DNA of 32,412 nt from Betaproteobacteria bacterium (GCA_009780885.1 WQZF01000025.1:1-32412); one strand, 5' to 3'. Counted from the first letter of the stretch, positions 15,769 to 23,668 are shown. The notes: a model not told the origin generated them from the sequence alone. Translations and numbers: made by a program.

Positions 15769-15932
15769 TTGAACACCTGTCGAGCACAATCCCTGTCATT
15801 CATGGCGGGGTCAGCGAGATATGGCCTAACAGGCGCCAAAGGCGCCCCGCATTGTGTAGGGGCGGGTGGTACGGGCGGGTTTCAAACCCGCCCCTACAGG
15901 AATCCCCAACCTTCAGCTTGGGGTGACTCAAA
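15769..15932 (+). repeat. Hairpin-rich intergenic repeat, family R, copy 2
   Basis: Same start (TTGAACACCTGTCGAGC), GGCGCCAAAGGCGCC stem and TTGGGGTGACTCAA end as the copy at 5832. It carries an extra internal palindrome, GGGCGGGTTTCAAACCCGCCC, missing from copy 1 and present in the copy at 24368. A 78-bp element follows after 3 bases. Confidence 0.85.
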
Positions 15933-15935
15933 TTG

Positions 15936-16013
15936 ATTTTCTAAATTTGAATTAACAATTCTGTTCTTACAACAAGTACAGTAGCGGAATATTATTTAAG
16001 TAATTTAGAAAAT
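15936..16013 (+). mobile_element. 78-bp AT-rich MITE-like element, copy 3
   Basis: ATTTTCTAAATT and AATTTAGAAAAT are perfect terminal inverted repeats. The right half (TATTATTTAAGTAATTTAG) is conserved, while the left half has drifted and the central CTACTGTAG palindrome is imperfect. Its last base is the final A of the TGA stop of the adjoining minus-strand PIN gene. Confidence 0.75.
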
Positions 16014-16402
16014 CACAGGGCCAGAAACTCTGCCGGCGTGAAAATGAAAGCTTCCCCTGGATAGTGTTTCGTATTGCCGGTAACCAGATATGCGCCTGCA
16101 CTTTTTGCTGCGTCATAAAAAATGCGGTCGTCCTCGTCGATCATCGCGTCAGACCCTGGGAGAGGCGCAATCATTTCCCCGTATTGCCCAATGGCGGCAA
16201 GCACCGTTTCCAGGTCGGCTGCCGGAATTTTCAGGCGCGGCCTGCGCAGAACTTCCTGATACTCCGCGAAGATTTCCACGCTGATCACCAAATCCAGCGT
16301 CCCTGCCAGAAACATTTTGTATATCTTCGCAGGCTTGCCCAATGGCGATAGCAACGCAGAGACGAGGATGTTTGTATCCAAAACAACCCGAAGCGCACTC
16401 AT
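16013..16402 (-). CDS. PIN-domain toxin (COG1569-type)
   Basis: A 129-aa PIN-domain protein of the family annotated as toxin component of RelB/PIN modules; such proteins are metal-dependent RNases. Acidic residues in the expected places are D9 (LDTN), E47/E50 (EYQEVL) and D91/D92 (IDEDDR); TGNTKHYP (108-115) is typical of this subfamily. The ATG overlaps the antitoxin stop by four bases, implying coupled translation. The stop codon is completed by the first base of a 78-bp element. The end PAEFLAL is close to the usual family C-terminus, so little or nothing seems lost. Confidence 0.87.
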   Translation of the reverse strand: MSALRVVLDTNILVSALLSPLGKPAKIYKMFLAGTLDLVISVEIFAEYQEVLRRPRLKIPAADLETVLAAIGQYGEMIAPLPGSDAMIDEDDRIFYDAAKSAGAYLVTGNTKHYPGEAFIFTPAEFLAL

Positions 16403-16734
16403 CGATTCCGGGTTCCGGTTTTTCGCGCTTTCCGTTCAGCGCGGGCCGTTGCGATTTCCGCGTCGATCTCTTCCGGACTCATTTTGTCCGTGCCGTTCTG
16501 CGCCGAATTTTTCCATATCCGCCTGGAAGCCGCGATTGCGTCCTGCATGGCGATGGAACTGCTTTCGCGCTCCGTAAGGGAGATTTCAAACGGGATTTTT
16601 TTCTGCCGGATGACCTGGCGCACGAATACGCTGATCGCAGTCGTCAGGCTCATGCCCATTGCGCCAAGAATCTGGTCCGCCTCGTCCTTTAACTTCTTGT
16701 CGAGCCGTATGCTCAAATTGGTTGTATCCGCCAT
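16399..16734 (-). CDS. RelB/DinJ-family antitoxin
   Basis: A 111-aa protein with an N-terminal ribbon-helix-helix region (LSIRLDKKLKDEADQILGAM) followed by the DinJ-like SLTTAISVFVRQVI helix and IPFEIS strand. It should bind DNA as a dimer and wrap the PIN toxin encoded immediately downstream. The C-terminal 50 residues are longer and more charged than in DinJ. The start at 16734 has AAGGAG about 8 bases upstream. A perfect palindrome at 16794-16817, upstream of the gene, is the likely autoregulatory operator. Confidence 0.88.
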   Translation of the reverse strand: MADTTNLSIRLDKKLKDEADQILGAMGMSLTTAISVFVRQVIRQKKIPFEISLTERESSSIAMQDAIAASRRIWKNSAQNGTDKMSPEEIDAEIATARAERKARKTGTRNR

Positions 16735-16793
16735 GGCAGGCGCTCCTTTCAGGGTGCTTGGATGCTTTTAAAGAATTCGTGCCAACTCAGTCG

Positions 16794-16817
16794 TTTGCAC
16801 GTATATTATCGTGCAAA
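16794..16817 (-). promoter_or_regulatory. Palindromic operator of the RelB/PIN module
   Basis: TTTGCACG (16794-16801) and CGTGCAAA (16810-16817) are perfect 8-bp arms around TATATTAT. The site is about 60 bases upstream of the antitoxin start. The AT core could hold a -10 element, so antitoxin binding would block RNA polymerase. Autoregulation is known for the family; use of this site is inferred. Confidence 0.6.
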
Positions 16818-16978
16818 ATCCAGCGTTTTGGGGCACGGGCCGTGAATGAGACACGCCTTTCGATGCTGCCCCTCACTTTTTTTTTCCTGCGTCTTCTGCT
16901 ATCTTGCCCCGTTTGTCCGGAGATATTCCGGCGTGCGCGAATACGGGCGGTGGTGCACAGGTTTTCCCAGAGCAAAAG

Positions 16979-17003
16979 GGTGAACGATCGGTTCGCCTTT
17001 TTT
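16979..17003 (+). terminator. Intrinsic terminator upstream of ppiD
   Basis: GGTGAAC (16979-16985) pairs with GTTCGCC (16991-16997), loop GATCG, followed by TTTTTT. No plus-strand gene is recognisable between 16818 and 16978, so it may end read-through or a small untranslated transcript, or act in the ppiD leader 55 bases before its start. Confidence 0.6.
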
Positions 17004-17057
17004 ATTATTCCGCCATGTTTCCGCTTTTTTCTCCCTATTTATTGAACGGTTGCCGCC

Positions 17058-18977
17058 ATGCTTGAGCTCATTCGCAACAATCGCAAACTGGTTCAGCTTC
17101 TTCTTGCGATGCTTTTCATCCCCTTTGCCTTTTTCGGGGTCGATGCCTATTTCAGCAATTTCAACCGCAATATCGCGGTGGCTACGGTGGGCAGCAGCAA
17201 GATCACGCACCGGGAATTCCAGGAGTCGTGGAAGGATTTCGTCCAGAACAAGCAGAGAAGCATGGGCGAGAATTTCCGCCGCGAGGAGGTCGACACCCTG
17301 GAGAACCGCTTTGCGCATCTGAACGGATTGATCAACCAGCGGGCCATGATGATGGATGCGGAAAGGCGGCACCTCCAGGTCAGCGATGCGCTGCTGCGGC
17401 AAACGGTGATGCAGATTCCCGCGTTCCAGGGCGATGACGGCAAATTTTCCGCCGAGCGCTACCAGTCGGCGCTGCGCAACCAGAATATGACAATCCCGCA
17501 GTTCGAGCAGCAGGTACGCGAGAGCATGACGATCCAGATGTTGCTGCAATTGGTCGGCGACACTTCGGTTGTCTCTTCCTCCGCTGCGGGGATGATGGCA
17601 AGAATCCAGGCGGAGGAACGCCGGGTCGCGGAAATCCGCCTGTTGCCGGAACAATTCAATAATGCGGTCAGGATCTCCGAGGATGCAGTGCGGAAATACT
17701 ACGAGGAAAACCGCAAGGCATTTGAAGTCCCCGAAGAAGTCCGGGCCGAATACGTGGTGCTTTCGGTCGACAGCCTGATCCCGAAAATGGAAGTCGGGGA
17801 AGCGGCGGTCCAGAACTGGTACGAGCAGCACAAGAGCGTCTATTCCGCGCCGGAGACGCGCCGCGTCAGCCATATCATGATCGGCACTGCCGGGATGGAC
17901 GCGCAGAAGAAGGAAGAAGCGAAGAAAAAGGCAGAGGGCATCCGCGCCAAGGCGGCACAGGATCCATCGAAATTTGCCGATCTGGCAAGGGAATATTCCC
18001 AGGACACCGCTTCTGCCGCCAAGGGCGGCGATCTCGGCTTTCTCGGCAGGGAGTCGGGGTCGTTCGAGACCGCAGTATTTCAGTTGCAGGAAGGCGAGAT
18101 TTCGCAGCTCGTCGAAACCGATAGCGGATTTCATGTCATCCGCCTGACCGGCATCCAGCATGAAAAGCAGTCGCCGCTCAGCGAAGTGCGCCCGCGCATC
18201 GAAGCCGAATTGAAGCGCCAGGCCGCCGAAAAAATGCTTGCGGAGAGCGCCGAGGATTTCCAGAACATCGTCTATGAGCAGCCCGACAGCCTGGAACCGG
18301 CCGCCAGCCGTTTCAAGCTGGCGATCCAGAAATGGCCGCGCCCGATTGCCAGAAATGCCGCCCCCCTGCAACCGGCGGCGCAGTTGGGGCCGTTTGCCAA
18401 CGAACAACTGCGCTCCGAGCTGTTTTCGGTTCCTGCGCTCGAAAACAAACTCAACACGAAAGCCGTCGAAGTCTCGCCGAAAACCTTCGTGGCTGCGCGA
18501 GTACTCGAACATACGCCGGCCTCGGTGAAACCCCTGGAGAGCGTCAAGGCCGATATCGAAGCGCGTCTGCGCGCTCAGGAAGCAGCAGTGCTGGCGCGCA
18601 AGGATGGCGAGGAGAAGCTCGCCCGTTTGCAGAAGGGCGAGAAGGACAGTCTCGATTGGGCGCTGGTCAAGAATCTCTCGCGCCTTCAGGGAAAACAGGT
18701 TCCCCAGGCGGCACTGCGGGCGATATTCAAGGCCAATGTGCAGCAACTGCCGGCTTATGTCGGCCTCGAATATCCGAACAATGGCGGTTATGCGCTCTTC
18801 AAGATCATGCAGGTCACGCAGCCGGAAGGGAACAACGAGGCGGCGACCAAGCTCCTGCAAAAGGGCTACACCGAAGAGACGGGGCAACAGGAACTGGTCG
18901 CCTTCATCGAGAGCCTGCGGAAACGCTACAAGGTCGAGATTCACCCGAAGGAATTGCAGGAGAAGAGTCCGGAGTAA
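17058..18977 (+). CDS. ppiD: Periplasmic folding chaperone PpiD (SurA/parvulin family)
   Basis: A 639-aa inner-membrane protein with one N-terminal membrane segment (about 11-28, LVQLLLAMLFIPFAFFGV) and a large periplasmic part. A SurA_N-type chaperone region (about 35-190) is followed by a parvulin-like PPIase domain (about 270-365; VSHIMI, AREYSQD, GGDLGFL, ETDSGFHVIRL) and a C-terminal chaperone-like region. PpiD sits at the Sec translocon exit and helps newly exported proteins fold. The conserved start MLELIRNNRKLVQ fits ATG 17058, though the ribosome site is weak. Usual neighbours such as hupB or lon are absent. Confidence 0.93.
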   Translation: MLELIRNNRKLVQLLLAMLFIPFAFFGVDAYFSNFNRNIAVATVGSSKITHREFQESWKDFVQNKQRSMGENFRREEVDTLENRFAHLNGLINQRAMMMDAERRHLQVSDALLRQTVMQIPAFQGDDGKFSAERYQSALRNQNMTIPQFEQQVRESMTIQMLLQLVGDTSVVSSSAAGMMARIQAEERRVAEIRLLPEQFNNAVRISEDAVRKYYEENRKAFEVPEEVRAEYVVLSVDSLIPKMEVGEAAVQNWYEQHKSVYSAPETRRVSHIMIGTAGMDAQKKEEAKKKAEGIRAKAAQDPSKFADLAREYSQDTASAAKGGDLGFLGRESGSFETAVFQLQEGEISQLVETDSGFHVIRLTGIQHEKQSPLSEVRPRIEAELKRQAAEKMLAESAEDFQNIVYEQPDSLEPAASRFKLAIQKWPRPIARNAAPLQPAAQLGPFANEQLRSELFSVPALENKLNTKAVEVSPKTFVAARVLEHTPASVKPLESVKADIEARLRAQEAAVLARKDGEEKLARLQKGEKDSLDWALVKNLSRLQGKQVPQAALRAIFKANVQQLPAYVGLEYPNNGGYALFKIMQVTQPEGNNEAATKLLQKGYTEETGQQELVAFIESLRKRYKVEIHPKELQEKSPE

Positions 18978-19002
18978 GTCCGGAAAAATCCGTGCAACGC
19001 CC

Positions 19003-19041
19003 GCACAGGTCGGGGGGAACGAAGCGAAGCCCAGGCTGTGC
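19003..19041. repeat. Short palindromic repeat, family S, second copy
   Basis: GCACAG (19003-19008) and CTGTGC (19036-19041) flank a core ending AACGAAGCGAAGCCCA, matching the repeat at 6022. It lies 25 bases after the ppiD stop and directly beside an R repeat. Confidence 0.7.
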
Positions 19042-19042
19042 G

Positions 19043-19120
19043 CCGCCGGACGGCGCCTGTTACGCCATGTCTCGCTGACCCCGCCATGAATGGCAGGGAT
19101 TGCGCTCGACAGGTGTTCAA
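19043..19120 (-). repeat. Hairpin-rich intergenic repeat, family R, copy 3 (short)
   Basis: In reverse orientation it carries the first half of family R (TTGAACACCTGTCGAGC, CCCTGCCATTCATGGCGGGG, TCAGCGAGACATGGC, GGCGCC) but lacks the final TTGGGGTGACTCAA hairpin. It sits between the convergent ends of ppiD and yihY. Confidence 0.8.
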
Positions 19121-19130
19121 ACAGAAGACC

Positions 19131-20000
19131 CTACTGCCGCGCGCCCTGTGCTCCAACATGCTCGAAGGTTGCGGTGAGCAGCGCGCCGAAAAGGACGATG
19201 GCCCACGAGCAGTAAAGCCAGACGAGAAAAATCGGAATCGCCGCAAAGGCGCCATAGACCACCGTATAAAAAGGAAAATGGGCGAGGTAGATTTCGAAGA
19301 GCCGCTGCATCAGCACAAAACCCGCTGCGGCGAAGAATCCTCCTCCCAACGCGCATCTCCAGTGCACGCGGGTGTTCGGCACGATCCGATAGAGCAGCGC
19401 CAGCAAAAGCGCCAGCACCGCAAATGAAATCGCGCGCAGCAGGAAAAGCTGCACCTTCGGCAAATGGGCGAGAAAGCCGAAGGAAAGCGTCACCGCGTAG
19501 GAAGTCAGGGCCAGCAGGATGCCGATGACCGGCGGCCAGGAAACCAGGGCCAGCGCATAGAGCAGGATGCGCCGCCACAGCGGGCGCGGTGCGCCGATCC
19601 CCCAGATATGGTTGAAAGCCTGTTCGATGCTTTGCAGCAGCAGGAAGGCAGTAACGAACATCATCAGGGTTCCGAACAGCGTCACCTGCGCAGCCTGCCT
19701 GGAAAATTCAAAAATCCTTTCGGCGATGGCGCCGCCGGAGCCGGTAGGCAGAAGGTGGGGCATCAGCCAGCGGTCGATTTGTTCGATCAATCCGGAAAAG
19801 GCGGGCGTCGCGCCCAGGAGTGCCGCCAAAAGGGTAATGAAGGGCACCAGCGAGAGGATCGTCGTAAAACTGAGGCTGGCGCTCAGGAGCCCGAAATGCT
19901 CGGCGTTGAAACGCCGCAGCAAATGGCGGAAAAAAAGCCAGCAAAGATGCAGTCCCCGGGAAAGACTCCAGCGGCGAGGGTGGCGAGAGCGGGATTTCAT
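19131..20000 (-). CDS. yihY: YihY/BrkB-family inner membrane protein
   Basis: A 289-aa protein of the YihY/virulence factor BrkB family (once misnamed RNase BN). About six membrane segments are visible; the family signature LSASLSFTTILSLVPFITLL opens the membrane part, and FLVWLYCSWAIVLFGALLTA closes it. The molecular function of the family is not established. I start it at ATG 20000 (MKSRSRHPRR), giving a short cytoplasmic N-terminus; the frame is open to 20144, but that extension would run into a 173-bp foldback element and is unlikely to be coding. The ribosome site is weak. Confidence 0.88.
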   Translation of the reverse strand: MKSRSRHPRRWSLSRGLHLCWLFFRHLLRRFNAEHFGLLSASLSFTTILSLVPFITLLAALLGATPAFSGLIEQIDRWLMPHLLPTGSGGAIAERIFEFSRQAAQVTLFGTLMMFVTAFLLLQSIEQAFNHIWGIGAPRPLWRRILLYALALVSWPPVIGILLALTSYAVTLSFGFLAHLPKVQLFLLRAISFAVLALLLALLYRIVPNTRVHWRCALGGGFFAAAGFVLMQRLFEIYLAHFPFYTVVYGAFAAIPIFLVWLYCSWAIVLFGALLTATFEHVGAQGARQ

Positions 20001-20030
20001 TGCGACGAGATCATGGCAAAAGGGAATAAA

Positions 20031-20203
20031 GGATACTCTGAACAAGTCGAGCGGTAAGCGTGCGCTGCGGATTGGGATGGGATGCAAGGCCGAATTTGAC
20101 AACTGCGCCACAGCGATACCTGAAGGTATCGCGAGGATTTGCAACGCCGCAGACCGCCCAATTCCGCAGATGCACGCGGCGCGGTGACTTGTTCAGAGTG
20201 TCC
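20031..20203. mobile_element. 173-bp foldback MITE with 18-bp inverted ends and TAAA target duplication
   Basis: GGATACTCTGAACAAGTC (20031-20048) and GACTTGTTCAGAGTGTCC (20186-20203) are inverted with 17/18 identity. TAAA lies directly outside both ends (20027-20030 and 20204-20207). Inside, a second imperfect inverted repeat (GCGTGCGCTGCGGATTGGG against CCCAATTCCGCAGATGCACG) and a perfect 8-bp hairpin GCGATACC-TGAA-GGTATCGC let the whole element fold back. No open frame of note. The ends resemble those of IS5-type elements, from memory. Confidence 0.85.
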
Positions 20204-20207
20204 TAAA

Positions 20208-20412
20208 GGCGCCGGATGCAGTCCTTGCGCCGGACATCGGGGCGTTCCCGGTTCAGGACTGTACATTTTTTTTCTTGCTCGCGCAGTGCTCCACCTTCCC
20301 CGCCCTGAAGAAGCTCTCCTTTGGGAAAGCGGGTTTATGTAGAGACCGGCGGCAATTCGCCCGTAGGCACGAAGCGGGACGATTGCCATCGTCCCCTGCA
20401 GGATCACCCTGT
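20208..20412. other. Intergenic stretch without recognised gene
   Basis: About 205 bases between two mobile elements. AGTCCT (20217-20222) and AGGACT with a following run of eight Ts near 20260 might form a weak plus-strand terminator. Nothing else could be supported. Confidence 0.3.
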
Positions 20413-20490
20413 ATTTTCTAAATTACTATAATAATTATTTAATATAATACACTACTGTAGCCAAACATTATTTAAGTAAATTTAGAAAAT
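20413..20490 (+). mobile_element. 78-bp AT-rich MITE-like element, copy 4
   Basis: ATTTTCTAAATT and AATTTAGAAAAT form perfect ends. The right half, CTACTGTAGCC and the AACATTATTTAAGTAAA stretch, is well conserved with copies 2 and 5. It lies about 110 bases upstream of waaQ and contains TATAAT, so a promoter effect on waaQ is conceivable but unproven. Confidence 0.75.
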
Positions 20491-20598
20491 TTCAGCCTAC
20501 GCCATGAAACGCACCGAAAATTTTCAGAGGCTGCGGGCGCATGGAGACGGCTCGCCCGGTACAATCTGCGGCACGCCTTTTCCGGATCGCGACTTTTT

Positions 20599-21738
20599 AT
20601 GCTGAAGGATCCCATCCCGCTTGCCGCCCTGCACAGGGCACTGGTGATCAAATTGCGGCACCACGGCGATGTGTTGCTGACGACGCCGGTTTTCTCCGCC
20701 TTGAAAGCGATCGTGCCGCAGATCGAAATCGACGCCCTGGTTTACGCCGAAACAGCAGAAATGCTGAGCTTGCACCCGGCGATCAGCGAGTTGCACAAGA
20801 TCGAACGTCATACGAAACACAAGGGCTTCATGGCGCAATGCTCCGCCGAGCTTGCCCTGCTGCGCCGCCTGCGCGAGCGCCGCTATGACCTGGTGCTTCA
20901 TCTGTGCGAGCATCCGCGCGGCGCGTGGATGACGCGCCTGACCGGCGCGCGTTGGGCGGTGGCGCCGCAAGTCCCCGGGCGCAGTTTTTTCTGGCGCGAG
21001 AGCTTCACCCACCTGTATGCCGAGCCGCGCGGCAGGCCCAGGCACACCGTCGAGCGCAACCTCGACGCGCTGCGCCGGGTCGGCATTGTCACCGCGTGGG
21101 AAGAACGTGAAAACAAGCTCTTCCGCCCGCCGCCGCTGGCGCTGGTTCCGGGCGCAGAAGCCCAGGAGCGGGTCGATACATTGCTTGCCGGGCGCGGGCT
21201 GGAAGCGAAACGCTTCATCCTGATGCACCCGGCTTCGCGCTGGACGTTCAAGTGCTGGACCTCCGCCGGGTGGGTCGACCTGATCCAGCGCTGCGTCGAT
21301 GCCGGCTGGCAGGTGGTGCTGGTTTCCGGGCCTGCGGTCGAGGAAACGGCAATGGTGGCGGCGATTACCACCTTGTCGGCGCTCACGCCGCTCAGTGTTC
21401 CCGGCGCGGATTCCGGCCCGGTGCATAACCTCGCCGGGCAATTGAGCCTGAAGGAACTGGCCGCGCTGACGGCGCGCGCGCGCCTTCTCGTCGGCGTCGA
21501 TTCGGCGCCGATGCACATTGCCGCTGCGGTGGGAACTCCGGTCGTTGCGCTGTTCGGCCCTTCCAGCGAGCGGGAGTGGGGGCCGTGGCAAGTGCCCCAT
21601 CGCATCGTCAGCAACGAGGCCTTTCCCTGCCGCCCTTGCGGCATCGACGGCTGCGGCGGCGGAAAAAACGCCGAGTGCGTTTCCTCGATCGAGGCCGGCA
21701 AGGTATTTGCTGCCGCGCAGGATTTGCTGGCGGAATGA
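20599..21738 (+). CDS. waaQ: LPS core heptosyltransferase III
   Basis: A 379-aa GT9 glycosyltransferase. The N-terminal VIKLRHHGDVLLTTPVFSAL is the hallmark of the WaaQ (heptosyltransferase III) branch, which adds a branching heptose to the inner core. The donor-site motif GVDSAPMHIAAAVGTPVVAL is present near the C-terminus, followed by a Cys-rich CRPCGIDGCGGG stretch as in related enzymes. ATG 20599 has only a weak ribosome site, but conserved sequence begins soon after. TACAAT at 20560-20565 is a possible -10. The stop overlaps the next start (ATGA), so the two genes are coupled. Confidence 0.9.
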   Translation: MLKDPIPLAALHRALVIKLRHHGDVLLTTPVFSALKAIVPQIEIDALVYAETAEMLSLHPAISELHKIERHTKHKGFMAQCSAELALLRRLRERRYDLVLHLCEHPRGAWMTRLTGARWAVAPQVPGRSFFWRESFTHLYAEPRGRPRHTVERNLDALRRVGIVTAWEERENKLFRPPPLALVPGAEAQERVDTLLAGRGLEAKRFILMHPASRWTFKCWTSAGWVDLIQRCVDAGWQVVLVSGPAVEETAMVAAITTLSALTPLSVPGADSGPVHNLAGQLSLKELAALTARARLLVGVDSAPMHIAAAVGTPVVALFGPSSEREWGPWQVPHRIVSNEAFPCRPCGIDGCGGGKNAECVSSIEAGKVFAAAQDLLAE

Positions 21739-22883
21739 AGCTGGCGCTCGTCCGTCAGCGCTACAACCCCTACGGCGGTGCGGAGCGTTTTGTCGCGCAT
21801 ACGCTGGAAGCCCTGTCGCGTTCCGGCGGCGCCGACATTACCCTGATTGCGCGAAGCTGGCCGGAAACGGTGCAAATTCCCGACGGCACGGCCTGGAAGA
21901 TGAAGCGCTGCGATCCGCCGTATTCACGCCTTTTCGGCGGGCGCCTGGCGCGCGATCGTGGTTTTTGCCAGGCGGTCGAGCGGGAAATCGCCGAGGGCGC
22001 TTATGACATCGTGCAGGCGCACGAACGGATTCCCGGCTGCACTGTTTTCCGCGCCGGCGACGGAATCCATGCCGCCTGGTTCGCCCGCCTGCGCCGCGCG
22101 CGCGGGCCCTTGGGGAAGTTGGGCTTGCGCCTGGACTCGTACCATCGCTACGTGCTGGAAACGGAACGGAGGATGTTCGCGCATCCGGCATTGCGCGCGG
22201 TGATTTGCGTCTCGAAAATGGTGCGCGAGGAAGCGATCCGTCATTACGGCGTGCCCGAAGACAAACTCCACCTGATCTACAACAGCGTAGACGGCGCGTT
22301 GTTCCATCCCGGACTGGCCGAACGCTACCGCGCCGAAATCCGCGTTGCCCATGGCATTCCCGCTGAAGCGCCGCTGGCGCTGTTCGTCGGCAGCGGCTTC
22401 GAGCGGAAAGGAGTGCCGCGCCTGTTGGCCGCCCTCGCCGCCTGCCGCCGCCGCGACATTCACCTGGCAGTCGTCGGCGCCGACAAGAATACCGGGGCAA
22501 TGCAGCGTCTGGCAGCGCGTCTCGGAGTCGGCGCGCGCGTCCGCTTTCCCGGCGCGCAGAACGACGCCCGCCCCTGGTATGGCGCCGCCGATCTCTTCGC
22601 GTTGCCGGCCCTCTACGATCCTTTTGCCAATGCCTGCCTCGAAGCCCTTTCCTGCGGCTTGCCGGTCATCGCCAGCGCGACCTGCGGCGCTTCCGAACTG
22701 ATCACTCCGGGAGAAAACGGCGCGGTCTGCGACGCCTTCGATGTCACCGCCCTGGCCGCTCATCTGGAAGCCTTTGCCCTTCCCGCCGAAACCCAGAAAA
22801 AAAGCGCCCGCGCCGCCGTCGAATCCCTTTCCCCGGAAGCGATGAGCGCGCGCCTTTTGGGCTTGTATCGCGCCTTGATGTAA
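21735..22883 (+). CDS. GT4-family glycosyltransferase (WaaG-like)
   Basis: A 382-aa GT-B enzyme of family GT4. The N-terminus MKLALVRQRYNPYGGAERF has the nucleotide-sugar transferase glycine loop; the C-terminal domain shows VGSGFERKGVPRLLAAL and the donor-site stretch DPFANACLEALSCGLPVIAS. Overall pattern resembles WaaG, which adds the first outer-core hexose to LPS heptose II, and coupling to waaQ (4-base overlap) supports an LPS-core role. The exact sugar is not determinable. In the E-x7-E motif the first acid is Asp rather than Glu. The symbol is left empty because the WaaG assignment is by context. Confidence 0.86.
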   Translation: MKLALVRQRYNPYGGAERFVAHTLEALSRSGGADITLIARSWPETVQIPDGTAWKMKRCDPPYSRLFGGRLARDRGFCQAVEREIAEGAYDIVQAHERIPGCTVFRAGDGIHAAWFARLRRARGPLGKLGLRLDSYHRYVLETERRMFAHPALRAVICVSKMVREEAIRHYGVPEDKLHLIYNSVDGALFHPGLAERYRAEIRVAHGIPAEAPLALFVGSGFERKGVPRLLAALAACRRRDIHLAVVGADKNTGAMQRLAARLGVGARVRFPGAQNDARPWYGAADLFALPALYDPFANACLEALSCGLPVIASATCGASELITPGENGAVCDAFDVTALAAHLEAFALPAETQKKSARAAVESLSPEAMSARLLGLYRALM

Positions 22884-22905
22884 TCCCCGGCAGTTTTTGG
22901 GGTGC

Positions 22906-22933
22906 ATGATATACTTTCATAAATGTATATCAT
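22906..22933 (+). promoter_or_regulatory. Palindromic operator/promoter of the AbrB/PIN module
   Basis: ATGATATAC (22906-22914) and GTATATCAT (22925-22933) are perfect 9-bp arms separated by 10 bases. The site lies 13 bases before the antitoxin start; TATACT within the left arm could serve as a -10 element. It is the likely binding site of the AbrB-type antitoxin; this is inferred from the family. Confidence 0.6.
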
Positions 22934-22945
22934 CGGAGTCTTGCA

Positions 22946-23179
22946 ATGCGGGTTGCCAAATGGGGAAACAGCCTGGCGGTGCGTTTGCCTGCCATCGTGG
23001 TCGAAGCGCTGAGTCTGCGCGAAGGCGATGAGATCGAGATTCACGCGGCGAACGAAAGGGTGTTGGGGATTGCCAGAAAACCCGGGCGGGAAGCCTTTTT
23101 AGAAAAACTGCGTCACTATCGCGGGCGTTTGCCCGAGGATTTCAGCTTCGACCGCGACGAGGCCAACGAGCGTGGCTGA
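22946..23179 (+). CDS. AbrB/MazE-type antitoxin
   Basis: A 77-aa swapped-hairpin AbrB-fold protein: MRVAKWGNSLAVRLP, then LSLREGDEIEIHA, the DNA-binding half, and a short C-terminal tail (LEKLRHYRGRLPEDFSFDR) that would contact the toxin. This is the VapB-like partner of PIN toxins. GGAG (22935-22938) lies 7 bases before the ATG. Its stop overlaps the GTG start of the PIN gene by 8 bases, so translation is coupled. GC content and codon use look like the neighbours. Confidence 0.9.
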   Translation: MRVAKWGNSLAVRLPAIVVEALSLREGDEIEIHAANERVLGIARKPGREAFLEKLRHYRGRLPEDFSFDRDEANERG

Positions 23180-23579
23180 AGTTTTCGCCGACTCGAATGT
23201 GCTGCTTTACCTGCTTTCTGCCGACGAACGCAAGGCGGATCGGGCGCAAGCCGTGCTGCAAGAACAATGCGTCGTTTCGGTGCAAGTGTTGAACGAGGCG
23301 GCACATGTCGCCCGGAAGAAGGCGGGCATGTCCTGGGAGGAAATCGACGGCTTCCTTGCGCTGATCCGCGCACTGTGCACGGTTGTGCCCCTGACGATCG
23401 AAACGCACAATCTGGGCCGGCGCATCGCCGCGCAATACCGGATTGGCCTCTACAACGCCTTGATTGTCGCCTCGTCGATTCTGTCCGGCTGCCGCATCCT
23501 GTACTCGGAAGATTTGCAGCACGGGATGATTTTCGATGAGAAGGTAGAGCTCATCAACCCGTTTCCGGGAATCCGCTGA
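23172..23579 (+). CDS. vapC: PIN-domain (VapC-like) toxin with an Asp-to-Asn change
   Basis: A 135-aa PIN protein, starting at GTG 23172 inside the antitoxin's last codons. PIN RNases use about four acidic residues to hold Mg2+. Here D7 (ADSN), E42 (LNEAA) and D114 (YSEDLQHG) are present, but the position normally read as WDALIV/YDALIV is YNALIVA, so N95 replaces the usual Asp. The codon is AAC, one base from GAC. This could weaken or abolish RNase activity. Family match is otherwise full-length with no frameshift. The subfamily with SEDLQHG is usually paired with AbrB-type antitoxins, as here. Confidence 0.87.
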   Translation: MAEVFADSNVLLYLLSADERKADRAQAVLQEQCVVSVQVLNEAAHVARKKAGMSWEEIDGFLALIRALCTVVPLTIETHNLGRRIAAQYRIGLYNALIVASSILSGCRILYSEDLQHGMIFDEKVELINPFPGIR

Positions 23580-23668
23580 AAACTGTTGTCGTGTCTGCCC
23601 CCGATTTTCTGCGGTCTTTTTTCGGTGGCAACATCCCTTGCCCCTCACCTTCAAACACGGAGACAAGC

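Noticed and set aside
16818-16978. Possible tRNA or small RNA gene upstream of ppiD
   Set aside because: No cloverleaf or tRNA T-arm sequence could be found; only the downstream terminator is clear, so an RNA gene is not claimed.
16899-18944. 681-codon open frame on the minus strand
   Set aside because: Entirely antisense to ppiD; composition reflects the GC-rich codon pattern of the real gene and no domain is recognisable.
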